Below, piece after piece: positions 1 to 8,574 of a stretch of 64,000 nt of DNA. The stretch's first letter is position 1. Each line of letters opens with the position of its first letter. This stretch comes from Pseudomonas fluorescens (GTDB lineage: Bacteria; Pseudomonadota; Gammaproteobacteria; Pseudomonadales; Pseudomonadaceae), in contig NZ_LVEJ01000021.1 in the NCBI RefSeq assembly GCF_001648775.1, positions 61,656 through 125,655 of the forward strand, given 5' to 3'. The position numbers and the translations under genes are program-made. The notes beneath the pieces were generated by a model that ran no database searches, was not told the DNA's origin, and saw nothing but the letters and a program-made list of their open reading frames with translations.

Positions 1-646
1 CCATCGCATCCAGCACAAAGGCAATCCCGCCAGCCTTGGGCTTGAGCAGGTATTTGAACGGCGATTGCTGCTGCGCATGCTTGCCTTCGGTAAAGCGCGT
101 GCCTTCGACGAAGTTGAAAATCCCTACCGAGTTATTACGAAACTTCGCGCAGGTTTTGCGGGTGGTTTCGAGGTCTTTGCCTTTCTTCTCCGGGTGCTTG
201 GCCAGGTACGCCTTGGAGTAGCGCTTCATGAACGGAAAGCCCAGTGCCCACCACGCCAGACCGATCACCGGCACCCATATCAGCTCCTGCTTGAGGAAGA
301 ACTTCAGCGGCTGAATCCGGCGATTTAGCACGTATTGCAGCACCAGAATATCGACCCAGCTCTGGTGGTTACTGGTGATCAGATACGAGTGCTGATAGTC
401 GAGGCCTTGCAGACCACTGACGTGCCAGCGAGTGCGGCGCACCAGATTCATCCAGGCCTTGTTGTTGCTAATCCACGCTTCATGGGTGTGGCTCATCAGC
501 CACAGTGAGGCGCGTCGGGCGAGGTCGAACGGCAGCACTTTGATCAGCGCCACGCAGAACAGAAACGAGCACAGCACAATCGTATTGAGTGCCAACAGCA
601 GCGAGGCGATCACGCCGCGCAGCGGTGCAGGTAGAAAATCCAGCAT
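1..646 (-). CDS. YihG-type acyltransferase, 5' part of gene only
   Basis: Membrane-associated acyltransferase of the PlsC/YihG group, expected to move an acyl chain to a lysophospholipid-type acceptor at the inner membrane. Reading from the ATG at 646, the protein opens with a hydrophobic segment (about residues 10-38). It carries the acyltransferase motif I as NHQSWVD (HX4D, near residue 94) and motif III as EGTRF (near residue 186). The gene runs off the left edge after about 215 codons, so the C-terminus is missing from the window. Its start directly abuts the pta stop codon, so co-transcription is likely. The exact acyl acceptor cannot be told from sequence. Confidence 0.85.
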   Translation of the reverse strand, partial: MLDFLPAPLRGVIASLLLALNTIVLCSFLFCVALIKVLPFDLARRASLWLMSHTHEAWISNNKAWMNLVRRTRWHVSGLQGLDYQHSYLITSNHQSWVDILVLQYVLNRRIQPLKFFLKQELIWVPVIGLAWWALGFPFMKRYSKAYLAKHPEKKGKDLETTRKTCAKFRNNSVGIFNFVEGTRFTEGKHAQQQSPFKYLLKPKAGGIAFVLDAM

Positions 647-2746
647 TTACACATCCATAGGTCGGTTGGCGGCTTGAATCGCAGTGAGGGCGATGGTGTA
701 GACGATGTCATCGACCTGCGCGCCGCGCGGCAAGTCATTCACCGGTTTGCGCAAGCCTTGCAGCATCGGCCCGAGGCTGACGCAATCGGCACTGCGCTGC
801 ACGGCTTTGTGCGTGGTATTGCCGGTGTTCAGATCCGGGAACACGAATACGGTGGCGCGACCGGCGACCTGACTGTTCGGCGCCAGTTGCCGGGCGACCT
901 CGGCGTTGGCGGCGGCGTCGTATTGCAGCGGGCCGTCGATCAGCAGCGAGTGCTGTTGCTCGTGGGCGAGCAGGGTGGCTTCGCGGACTTTCTCGACTTC
1001 TTCACCCGTCGCCGATTCGCCGCTGGAATAACTGATCATCGCCACGCGCGGGGTGATGCCGAACGCGGCCGCCGAGTCGGCGCTTTGCAGGGCAATTTCG
1101 GCCAGCTCTGTGGCGCTCGGGTGCGGGTTCATTACGCAGTCGCCGTAGACCAGCACTTCTTCCGGGAACAGCATGAAGAACACCGACGACACCAGCGTGC
1201 AGCCCGGCGCGGTCTTGATCAGTTGCAGGGCCGGGCGGATGGTGTTGGCGGTGGTGTTGATCACACCCGAGACCAGACCGTCGACCTCATCCAGCGCGAG
1301 CATCATGGTGCCGATCACCACGGTGTCTTCCAGTTGCTGCTCGGCCATCGGCGCATTAAGGCTTTTGGTTTTGCGCAGGGCCACCATCGGCTCGACGTAG
1401 CGCTCGCGGATCAGATCCGGATCAAGAATCTCCAGTCCCGGCGGCAAGACGATGCCTTGGGCGCGGGCGACGGCTTCGACATCTGCAGGTTTGGCCAGCA
1501 ACACGCAACGGGCGATCCCGCGTTCCTGACAGATCGCCGCGGCTTGCACGGTGAACGGCTCGCTGCCTTCGGGCAGGACGATGCGCTTGTTCGCCGCTTG
1601 CGCGCGCTGGATCAACTGATAGCGGAACACCGCCGGCGACAGGCGCATTTCCCGTGGCGTGCCGCAGCGCTGGTGCAGCCATTTGGCGTCGAGATGGCTG
1701 GCGACGAAATCAGTGATGATCTCCGCACGCTCGCGGTCATCAATGGGGATTTCCTTGTTCAAACCGTTGAGCAGGTTGGCCGTGTCGTAAGAACCGGTGC
1801 TCACCGACAACACCGGCAAACCGGCCTGCAACGCGCCACGGCACAGGTCCATGATGCGCGGATCGGGCAGGGTGTCGCTGGTCAGCAGCAGCCCGGCTAG
1901 CGGCACGCCGTTGATCGCGGCGAGGCTGACGGCGAGGATGATGTCGTCGCGATCGCCCGGCGTTACCACCAACACGCCAGGCTTGAGCAGCTCGACGGTG
2001 TTGCGCATGGTCCGCGCGCAAATGATGATTTTGGTCATCCGGCGGGTTTCGTAATCGCCGGCGTTGAGCACTTGTGCACCCATCAGATCGGCGACGTCGC
2101 GGGTGCGTGGTGCGTTGAGTTCGGGTTGGAATGGGATGCAACCGAGCAAGCGGAAATCACCGCTGCGCAGCAACGGCGAATGCTCTTTCAGACGCGTGGC
2201 GAAGGCGTCCATGCTTTCGTCAGTCTTGACCTTGTTGAGGATCACACCGAGGACTTTCGGGTCTTTCGGCCCGCCGAATAATTGCGCCTGCAATTCGACC
2301 CGGCCGGAGAGTTCGGCGAGCACTTCGTTTTCCGGCGCCGAGACCAGAATCACCTCGGCGTCGAGGCTCTTGGCCAAATGCAAATTGACCCGCGCGGCGT
2401 AACTGGCGCTGCGAGTTGGCACCATGCCTTCGACGACCAGCACGTCTTTGCCAATGGCCGCTTGCTGATACAGCGTGATGATTTCTTCGAGCAACTCATC
2501 GAGTTGACCGTCGCCGAGCATCCGCTCGACATGCGCCAGACCCAGTGGCTGCGGCGGTTTCAGACCGTGGGTGCGCGCCACCAGTTCGGTGGAACGCTCA
2601 GGGCCGGTGTCGCCCGGGTGCGGCTGGGCAATCGGTTTGAAGAAACCGACTTTGAGGCCGGCGCGCTCAAGTGTGCGCACCAGCCCGAGGCTGATGGAGG
2701 TCAGACCCACGCCAAAATCGGTGGGGGCGATAAAAAAAGTTTGCAT
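647..2746 (-). CDS. pta: Phosphate acetyltransferase
   Basis: Interconverts acetyl-CoA and acetyl phosphate in the cytoplasm. The 699-residue protein has the long three-part architecture: an N-terminal BioD-like P-loop domain (about 1-210, opening APTDFGVGLTS), a DRTGG regulatory domain (about 220-330) and the catalytic PTA_PTB domain (about 380-695, with VLPEGSEP and SYSSGES motifs). The length is normal for the gammaproteobacterial enzyme. No acetate kinase gene follows on this strand; the next gene downstream is the acyltransferase. The start has a weak AGAG site 7 bases upstream. Confidence 0.95.
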   Translation of the reverse strand: MQTFFIAPTDFGVGLTSISLGLVRTLERAGLKVGFFKPIAQPHPGDTGPERSTELVARTHGLKPPQPLGLAHVERMLGDGQLDELLEEIITLYQQAAIGKDVLVVEGMVPTRSASYAARVNLHLAKSLDAEVILVSAPENEVLAELSGRVELQAQLFGGPKDPKVLGVILNKVKTDESMDAFATRLKEHSPLLRSGDFRLLGCIPFQPELNAPRTRDVADLMGAQVLNAGDYETRRMTKIIICARTMRNTVELLKPGVLVVTPGDRDDIILAVSLAAINGVPLAGLLLTSDTLPDPRIMDLCRGALQAGLPVLSVSTGSYDTANLLNGLNKEIPIDDRERAEIITDFVASHLDAKWLHQRCGTPREMRLSPAVFRYQLIQRAQAANKRIVLPEGSEPFTVQAAAICQERGIARCVLLAKPADVEAVARAQGIVLPPGLEILDPDLIRERYVEPMVALRKTKSLNAPMAEQQLEDTVVIGTMMLALDEVDGLVSGVINTTANTIRPALQLIKTAPGCTLVSSVFFMLFPEEVLVYGDCVMNPHPSATELAEIALQSADSAAAFGITPRVAMISYSSGESATGEEVEKVREATLLAHEQQHSLLIDGPLQYDAAANAEVARQLAPNSQVAGRATVFVFPDLNTGNTTHKAVQRSADCVSLGPMLQGLRKPVNDLPRGAQVDDIVYTIALTAIQAANRPMDV

Positions 2747-2806
2747 GCGAATTCTCTAAAGTTGCATGGCAATGGCGGTCGCTTATAGCTGACGACCTAC
2801 CGAAAT

Positions 2807-3103
2807 TCAGTCGCCAAGGTTAGCGCTAACCGAGCCTTGAGCGCACCAACCGCAGGCAAAGGGTTGGCCTATTTTTTCAATACGTTGCGCCGGGTCGAGC
2901 ACCCATGCGCGTGATTGCCACGGTGGCTGATGGCGCAGGTGTTGCGTGTGGCCACAGGAAAGCTCGACCACCCAGTGACCGTCTTCGTCCTGATGGAAGC
3001 CTGCAATCGTCGAAACCCGTTTGTCCGGGTTGTGTTCGCTTTCGCGCGATTGCTTCGCTAAACTTGGCCTTTCTATATTCTTCTGCAAAAGGTCTCGCCC
3101 CAT
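2807..3103 (-). CDS. DUF3565 family protein
   Basis: Small cytoplasmic protein of unknown function. The core (VSTIAGFHQDEDGHWVVEL, then CGHxQHxRHxPPW and a terminal CGWC) matches the DUF3565 family. The C/H pattern (one CGH, several His, one CxxC-like CGWC) could bind a metal, which is inference. The start is uncertain: ATG codons at 3103 and 3133 are both possible and neither has a strong ribosome site. The conserved core begins only about 30 residues after the 3103 start. The 5' end overlaps the divergent FKBP gene start at 3102 by 2 bases. Confidence 0.75.
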   Translation of the reverse strand: MGRDLLQKNIERPSLAKQSRESEHNPDKRVSTIAGFHQDEDGHWVVELSCGHTQHLRHQPPWQSRAWVLDPAQRIEKIGQPFACGWCAQGSVSANLGD

Positions 3104-3587
3104 GCTGATCGCCGCCAATAAGGCTGTCTCCATCGACTATACCCTGACCAACGACGCTGGTGAGGTCATCGACAGCTCCGCCGGCGGCGCTCCGCTGGTC
3201 TACCTGCAAGGCGCAGGCAACATCATCCCGGGCCTGGAAAAAGCTCTGGAAGGCAAAGCTGTTGGTGACGAGCTGGAAGTTGCCGTTGAGCCGGAAGACG
3301 CTTACGGCGAATACGCCGCCGAGCTGGTCAGCACCCTGAGCCGCAGCATGTTCGAAGGCGTCGACGAGCTGGAAGTCGGCATGCAGTTCCACGCTTCGGC
3401 GCCGGACGGCCAGATGCAAATCGTCACCATCCGTGACCTCGACGGCGACGACGTAACAGTCGACGGCAACCACCCACTGGCCGGTCAGCGCCTGAACTTC
3501 AAAGTGAAGATCGTTGACATCCGTGATGCCAGCCAGGAAGAAATCGCTCATGGCCACGTCCATGGCGAAGGTGGCCATCACCACTGA
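3102..3587 (+). CDS. slyD: FKBP-type peptidyl-prolyl isomerase, SlyD-like
   Basis: Proline isomerase and chaperone of the cytoplasm. The 161-residue protein has the N-terminal FKBP half (VSIDYTLTNDAGEVIDSS), an inserted IF chaperone domain (about 70-130) and the closing FKBP strand. Its tail is histidine-rich (HGHVHGEGGHHH), as in metal-binding SlyD proteins. ATG 3102 is used, not the upstream in-frame ATG, because the protein begins MLIAANKAVSIDY as its relatives do. The tail is shorter than that of E. coli SlyD. A strong terminator follows at 3617. Confidence 0.93.
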   Translation: MLIAANKAVSIDYTLTNDAGEVIDSSAGGAPLVYLQGAGNIIPGLEKALEGKAVGDELEVAVEPEDAYGEYAAELVSTLSRSMFEGVDELEVGMQFHASAPDGQMQIVTIRDLDGDDVTVDGNHPLAGQRLNFKVKIVDIRDASQEEIAHGHVHGEGGHHH

Positions 3588-3616
3588 TTTTCTGCGCTAA
3601 GCTTCGAGTACTGGAG

Positions 3617-3638
3617 AGGCGCCTGCGGGCGCCTTTTT
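3617..3638 (+). terminator. Intrinsic terminator after slyD
   Basis: Perfect 7-bp stem AGGCGCC/GGCGCCT with a TGCG loop, followed by a run of T. It lies 30 bases after the slyD stop. Confidence 0.9.
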
Positions 3639-3710
3639 AGTCCGCGGCTGTCCTTGGTGACCTCGCCAAGTGGCTGTTTCGAGTAGAACACGGGAATCTT
3701 GGAGTTCGCC

Positions 3711-4193
3711 ATGAGTGCTTTTCACGACCTTAAGTTGACAGCCCTGGATGGTCAGGCGCTACCGCTGGCGCCGTTCAAGGGCCAAGTCGTGCTGGTGGTC
3801 AACGTCGCCTCCAAATGCGGCTTGACCCCACAGTACGCGGCGCTGGAAAACCTCTATCAGCAATTCAAAGGTAAAGGCTTCACTGTGCTGGGTCTGCCGT
3901 GCAACCAGTTTGCCGGCCAGGAACCCGGTACTGAAAAGGAAATTCAGGATTTCTGCAGCCTCAACTACGGCGTGACGTTTCCGTTGTCGAGCAAGCTCGA
4001 AGTCAATGGTCATGACCGCCATCAGCTCTACCGTCTGCTGGCGGGCGAGGGTGCGGAATTTCCCGGCGACATCACCTGGAATTTCGAGAAGTTCCTGCTC
4101 GGCAAGGACGGCCGCGTGCTGGCCCGGTTCTCACCGCGCACGGCGCCAGACGATCCGACCATTGTTCATGCGATTGAAAAAGCGCTGGGCTGA
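3711..4193 (+). CDS. Glutathione peroxidase family protein
   Basis: Thiol peroxidase that reduces hydroperoxides, probably with thioredoxin or glutathione. The 160 residues show the family motifs in order: NVASKCG with the peroxidatic Cys36, the CNQFAGQEPG stretch with the catalytic Gln, and the WNFEKFL stretch with the catalytic Trp. It is a cysteine, not selenocysteine, enzyme. The start at 3711 is chosen for the GGAG site six bases upstream; the in-frame ATG at 3699 lacks one. It is a single gene with its own terminator. Confidence 0.93.
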   Translation: MSAFHDLKLTALDGQALPLAPFKGQVVLVVNVASKCGLTPQYAALENLYQQFKGKGFTVLGLPCNQFAGQEPGTEKEIQDFCSLNYGVTFPLSSKLEVNGHDRHQLYRLLAGEGAEFPGDITWNFEKFLLGKDGRVLARFSPRTAPDDPTIVHAIEKALG

Positions 4194-4201
4194 AAGACAA
4201 G

Positions 4202-4231
4202 AATCGTCGCCCTCGGGCGGCGATTTTTTTT
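4202..4231 (+). terminator. Intrinsic terminator after glutathione peroxidase gene
   Basis: A 10-bp stem (AATCGTCGCC/GGCGGCGATT, one G-T pair) with loop CTCG, then seven or more T residues. Confidence 0.9.
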
Positions 4232-4351
4232 GCCTGCCTTTTGACCCTTAATCATTCAGATCAATAGTGCTATCGCGAAGATGTCTTCACGCATATTATC
4301 GCCGTCATATGGTTTTATGCCTTGTCGATAACGTTTTCGTGGAGCCTTTCG

Positions 4352-5455
4352 ATGCCCGTTCAAGCCTTGTTCAAACCGTTCCAACTCGGTGCCCTCGAAC
4401 TGCCGACCCGCGTGGTCATGGCGCCAATGACCCGCTCGTTTTCCCCGGGCGGTGTACCGAACTCGAAAGTCATCGAGTACTACCGTCGTCGCGCCGCGGC
4501 CGGTGTCGGCCTGATCATCACCGAAGGCACCACTGTCGGCCACATCGCCTCCAACGGCTATCCGAACGTACCGCAATTCTTTGGTGATGCGCCATTGGCC
4601 GGCTGGAAAAAAGTCGTCGACGCCGTTCACGCCGAGGGCGGCAAAATCGTTCCGCAACTGTGGCACGTGGGTAGCGTGCGCCGCATCGGCACCGAGCCGG
4701 ACGCCAGCGTGCCGGCCTATGGTCCGTCGGAAAAACTCAAGGACGGTCAGGTCGTGGTGCACGGCATGTCCAAACAAGACATTCAGGACGTGATTGCCGC
4801 CTTCGCCCAAGCGGCCAAGGATGCGCAAAGCATCGGCATGGACGGCGTGGAAATCCACGGCGCGCACGGTTACCTGATCGACCAGTTTTTCTGGGAAGGC
4901 AGCAACCAGCGCAGCGACGAATACGGTGGCAGCCTGGCCAACCGTTCGCGTTTTGCCATCGAACTGATTCAAGCGGTCCGTGCTGCGGTCGGTGAAGGCT
5001 TCCCGATCATCTTCCGCTTTTCGCAGTGGAAGCAGCAGGATTACACCGCGCGCCTGGTGCAAACGCCGGAAGCGCTGGGTGAGTTCCTCCAGCCGTTGTC
5101 CGACGCCGGCGTGGATATTTTCCACTGCTCGACGCGGCGTTTCTGGGAGCCGGAGTTCGACGGTTCCGAGCTGAACCTGGCAGGCTGGACCCGCAAACTG
5201 ACCGGCAAACCGACCATCACCGTCGGCAGCGTGGGGCTGGATGGTGAGTTTCTGCAGTTCATGGTCAACACCGACAAGGTCGCGCAACCGGCCAGTCTGG
5301 AAAACCTGCTGGAGCGTCTGAACAAAGAGGAATTCGATCTGGTCGCGGTGGGGCGTGCGCTGCTGGTGGATCCGGATTGGGCGCAGAAAGTCCGCGAAGG
5401 GCGCGAGCAGGACATCCTGCCGTTCAGCCGTGAGGCGTTGATGACGCTGGTTTAA
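4352..5455 (+). CDS. NADH:flavin oxidoreductase, old yellow enzyme family
   Basis: FMN-dependent ene-reductase of the old yellow enzyme family, acting on activated C=C bonds or xenobiotics. The 367-residue TIM barrel shows the N-terminal MAPMTRS FMN-binding strand, the EIHGAHGYLIDQF motif and the SNQRSDEYGGSLANRSRF motif typical of the family. The start at 4352 has GGAG upstream; the longer reading from 4322 adds ten unconserved residues. It stands alone, followed by a REP doublet. The physiological substrate is not deducible. Confidence 0.9.
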   Translation: MPVQALFKPFQLGALELPTRVVMAPMTRSFSPGGVPNSKVIEYYRRRAAAGVGLIITEGTTVGHIASNGYPNVPQFFGDAPLAGWKKVVDAVHAEGGKIVPQLWHVGSVRRIGTEPDASVPAYGPSEKLKDGQVVVHGMSKQDIQDVIAAFAQAAKDAQSIGMDGVEIHGAHGYLIDQFFWEGSNQRSDEYGGSLANRSRFAIELIQAVRAAVGEGFPIIFRFSQWKQQDYTARLVQTPEALGEFLQPLSDAGVDIFHCSTRRFWEPEFDGSELNLAGWTRKLTGKPTITVGSVGLDGEFLQFMVNTDKVAQPASLENLLERLNKEEFDLVAVGRALLVDPDWAQKVREGREQDILPFSREALMTLV

Positions 5456-5478
5456 CCAGCGCCCTCATAGACTCCTTC

Positions 5479-5578
5479 CCGAGCAGGCTCGCTCCCACAG
5501 GTTTATCTGGTGTTCACAAAATTTGTGTTCACTGAAGATCCCCTGTGGGAGCGAGCCTGCTCGCGAAGGCGGTTTTGC
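5479..5578. repeat. REP doublet
   Basis: Two inverted REP cores (GAGCAGGCTCGCTCCCACAG at 5481 and its reverse complement at 5542-5568) are separated by about 42 bases. This is the standard Pseudomonas REPIN arrangement between convergent genes. Confidence 0.9.
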
Positions 5579-5591
5579 TATCAGCAAAGCT

Positions 5592-6767
5592 TCAAGGCAA
5601 TGTCTGCGCATTCGGGACTGCCTGCTCGCCTACACAAGCCCCGCGCAAATGCTTTTCAAACTGCTCGATAACCGCCGGCCAGCCCTGGCGACTCGCATGC
5701 TGTCGCGCATTCAGGCGCACGCAACGCAACGTCTCATCCTCCTCCAGCAACCACGCCGCCGCCTCGCAGAACGCCTGCTCATCACCGGGCATCGCCAGCA
5801 CGCCGTTGTAGCCATGACGAATATGCTGCGCCGCTGCCGCTTGATCGTAAGCCACCACACCAAGCCCCGAGGCCAAAGCTTCGAGCACAACATTGCCGAA
5901 GGTTTCGGTCAGGCTCGGAAACAGAAATACATCGCCAGACGCGTAGTGCGCCGCCAACGCCTCACCGCGCTGTGCGCCGCAGAAGATTGCCTCGGGCAAT
6001 TCCTTTTCCAGCGCGAGCCGTTGCGGCCCGTCCCCGACCACGATCAGTTTCAGATTGCGCTGTGGATACGTCTCGCGCAGGGTTGCGAAGCTGCGCTTGA
6101 GCAGGCCCAGGTTTTTCTCCGGAGCCAAGCGTCCTACATGAATAACGGCAACGTCGCGCTCGCTCAGTCCCCATTGCTCACGCAAGGCGTTCAGGCGTTT
6201 GCTCGGATGAAACAACTGACTGTCCACACCTCGCGACAACAACGCCAACCGCTCGAAATGCCGCCGCTCCAGCTCCAGCCGCTGGCTGACGCTCGGCACC
6301 AATGTCATCGCCGAGCGATTGTGGAACCAGCGCAGATAATGCGTGAGCATCCGCGTCAGCAGACCGAGCCCATATTGACTGGTGTATTGCTGAAAGTTGG
6401 TGTGAAAACCGCTGACCACCGATATCCCCAAACGCCGCGCTGCACGCAGCGCCGACAATCCGAGCGGGCCCTCCGTGGCGATGTACAGCACATCCGGACG
6501 CTGACGTTTCCAGCGCCGCAACAGTTTGTGCATCGACGACTGACCCCATTGCAGCCCCGGATACCCCGGCAGCGGCCAGCCCCGACACAGCAGCAGCGCT
6601 TCATCTTCACTGCGCAGCGGATCACCGGCCTGACGCGGGCGCACCAGTTCGACCTGGTGACCACGCGCGCGCAATCCATCGCACAAGCGGCCAAGGGTAT
6701 TGGCCACGCCGTTGATTTCCGGTGGAAAGGTTTCGCTGATCAGAGTGATGTTTAGAGCTGTCGTCAT
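5592..6767 (-). CDS. Glycosyltransferase family 4 protein
   Basis: GT-B retaining glycosyltransferase of the GT4 (mannosyltransferase-like) group. The 391-residue form begins MTTALNITLISETFPPEINGV, the usual N-terminus of the family, with the conserved EINGVANTLGRL nucleotide-side loop. The C-terminal half carries HVGRLAPEKN and the donor-sugar EX7E motif in PSLTETFGNVVLEALASG. Start 6767 is preferred; an in-frame ATG at 6791 adds eight residues. An 8-bp inverted repeat (GGCCTCAG/CTGAGGCC, 6768-6789) lies exactly between the two candidate starts and could sequester the ribosome site. The acceptor is unknown. Confidence 0.85.
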   Translation of the reverse strand: MTTALNITLISETFPPEINGVANTLGRLCDGLRARGHQVELVRPRQAGDPLRSEDEALLLCRGWPLPGYPGLQWGQSSMHKLLRRWKRQRPDVLYIATEGPLGLSALRAARRLGISVVSGFHTNFQQYTSQYGLGLLTRMLTHYLRWFHNRSAMTLVPSVSQRLELERRHFERLALLSRGVDSQLFHPSKRLNALREQWGLSERDVAVIHVGRLAPEKNLGLLKRSFATLRETYPQRNLKLIVVGDGPQRLALEKELPEAIFCGAQRGEALAAHYASGDVFLFPSLTETFGNVVLEALASGLGVVAYDQAAAAQHIRHGYNGVLAMPGDEQAFCEAAAWLLEEDETLRCVRLNARQHASRQGWPAVIEQFEKHLRGACVGEQAVPNAQTLP

Positions 6768-6789
6768 GGCCTCAGTGTCGGCTGAGGCC
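6768..6789. promoter_or_regulatory. Inverted repeat at the glycosyltransferase start
   Basis: Perfect inverted repeat GGCCTCAG-TGTCGG-CTGAGGCC directly before the ATG at 6767. In the mRNA it would form an 8-bp hairpin covering the initiation region. Function unproven. Confidence 0.4.
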
Positions 6790-6905
6790 ATGTCGTCATT
6801 GTGTCGAGTTGGTGATGGATTGATGACAGCTGCTTTCAGTCTGCCTAAACCTTTTGCCTGTGCGGTCGTTAGCCTTGGCTTGAACTCTTTTCCAGGAAAA
6901 CGGCT

Positions 6906-7481
6906 GTGTCCGAGAATGCTTATGCGTCGCCTGAGGCGCAACTGTTGGTTGCGGATGAACAAACTCCAGAGTTTTATGTTGTCGCACGTTGGAAGTTCTT
7001 GCTGCTGTCGATCCTCAGTTTTGGTCTGTATTTCTACTTCTGGATCTACAAGAACTGGAGCCTGTACAAGCGAAGTACTCGACAAGAGTTATGGCCGTGG
7101 GCACGCGCGTTCTTTTATTTGTTTTTCGTGCATCAGCTTTATCGGCAAGCCAAAAAGCGAATCCACGACAGGGGCGGTAAGTCCGATTGGGATCTTGAGC
7201 AGTGGGCGACAGTCTTTGTGGTATTGACCGTCGTCGCGCACATATTCGAAAAGCTTCCCAAGCAGATTCCTGAGTTGAGTTTTCTTGGTCTTGTCGCCTT
7301 GATCATGTTGCCGATAAGAGTTTATGTCGCGAGCGAAGGTCAACAACTGATCAATTTGGCTGCGGACGATCCTCAGGGCCTGAGTAACAATCGCTTCAAC
7401 GCCTGGAACTTGCTGATCATCGTGCCAGGCGTTGCGGTGTGGGTGTTGGTAGGGCTGATGTTAGCTGGCGTTTACCCCTGA
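6906..7481 (+). CDS. Hypothetical four-helix membrane protein
   Basis: A 191-residue protein with four hydrophobic segments: about 30-47, 71-80 (short), 103-135 and 165-188. Between the first two is a basic, aromatic loop (WIYKNWSLYKRSTRQ), so the arrangement resembles DUF4234-like small membrane proteins. The start is a GTG at 6906 with AGGA about nine bases upstream. Codon use is less GC-rich than in its neighbours. I do not recognise a function. Confidence 0.7.
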   Translation: MSENAYASPEAQLLVADEQTPEFYVVARWKFLLLSILSFGLYFYFWIYKNWSLYKRSTRQELWPWARAFFYLFFVHQLYRQAKKRIHDRGGKSDWDLEQWATVFVVLTVVAHIFEKLPKQIPELSFLGLVALIMLPIRVYVASEGQQLINLAADDPQGLSNNRFNAWNLLIIVPGVAVWVLVGLMLAGVYP

Positions 7482-7506
7482 GTTATCAGGATTAAAGCCT
7501 GCTGGC

Positions 7507-8262
7507 TCAGGCCTTTTCCTGAGCCAGCACCTCGGCACCACGTTCACGCACCCAGAACAGCGTTGCGCCAGCGACAGCCGCCGGCATCATCAGGATGTTG
7601 ACCACCGGAATCAGCAGCACCAGATACACAATCCCGCCAAAGCTCATGCTCTGCCAGCGCTTCTGGCGCAGCCAGGCGAGCATCTCGTTCCAGCCCAGTT
7701 TGTGGTTGTCCGCCGGGTAGTCGATGTACTGGATCGCCATCATCCACACGCCGAACAGCAGCCACAGCGGCGCGGCGACGATATTGACCACCGGGATGAA
7801 CGAGAGAATGAACAGACCGATCGCCCGTGGCAGGAAGTAGCCGAGTTTGCGCATTTCCCGGGCGAGGGTGCGCGGGACCATGGCGATCAGTTCGCCCCAG
7901 CTGAATGCCGGGAAGTCATCGGTGCCGCGCACCACCACTTCGACTTTTTCCGCGAGGAAGCCGTTGAACGGTGCGGCGATGACGTTGGCGAGCATGGTGA
8001 AAGTGAAAAACACCATCAATGCCACCAGCACCACGAACAAGGGCCAGAGGATGTAGCTGAGGAAACTCAGCCATTCGGGCAGCGAGGGCATCAGCGTATC
8101 GACCCACAGGCTGAATTGGTGGCCGGCCAGATAGATCAATCCGACGAACAGCACCAGGTTGATCGCCAGCGGCAACAACACGAACAGGCGCAGGCCAGGG
8201 CTGAGGACCAGTTTCAGGCCTTCGCGCAGGTATTGCGGGCCGGACAGAACAGGGGCGGGCAT
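7507..8262 (-). CDS. cysZ: CysZ-type sulfate permease
   Basis: Inner-membrane protein of the CysZ/EI24 family that mediates sulfate uptake for cysteine synthesis. The 251 residues have the family layout: a hydrophobic hairpin near 25-50, a second long segment near 68-95, a cytoplasmic stretch with FNGFLAEKVE, and C-terminal membrane segments (about 145-175 and 205-235). GGAG lies six bases before the ATG. It is divergent from trxB, a pairing that joins sulfur assimilation and thiol redox functions. Confidence 0.9.
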   Translation of the reverse strand: MPAPVLSGPQYLREGLKLVLSPGLRLFVLLPLAINLVLFVGLIYLAGHQFSLWVDTLMPSLPEWLSFLSYILWPLFVVLVALMVFFTFTMLANVIAAPFNGFLAEKVEVVVRGTDDFPAFSWGELIAMVPRTLAREMRKLGYFLPRAIGLFILSFIPVVNIVAAPLWLLFGVWMMAIQYIDYPADNHKLGWNEMLAWLRQKRWQSMSFGGIVYLVLLIPVVNILMMPAAVAGATLFWVRERGAEVLAQEKA

Positions 8263-8574
8263 AAGGTACTCCGAGCAAGGGAAAACGCGCCGACCTTACC
8301 GACTTTGCAACGGCTGCGAAAGCGCGGCAGAGCGATCGACATTCACTGTAACAAAGACGTCCATCTCGTCAGTGTGTCGGCATAGAGACCACCTATGAGC
8401 TGGATTGTTAAACCGTATTTCCTTAATCTTGCCCCCCTCGATACGCTGCACCCAACTTTTTACAGGACTGTCGAGCTCAAGCCTTCCCCAAGGTTTTCCA
8501 CAGTCCTTTTTTATTCCCGCCGGCAGTCCGGCGATCCGCGCCATTTTTTTCGGCCCGGTCAACAGGAGCAGGTC
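8263..8574. promoter_or_regulatory. cysZ-trxB divergent intergenic region with terminator-like hairpin
   Basis: 312 bases without a convincing gene. At 8464-8512 there is a hairpin with outer stem AGGACTGT/ACAGTCCT, an inner CCTT-CCCC-AAGG stem and six T, which is the shape of a rho-independent terminator on the plus strand. It lies 62 bases before the trxB ATG. It could end a short RNA or act as a leader attenuator for trxB. The reading frame upstream of the trxB ATG is open but has no coding features. Confidence 0.5.
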
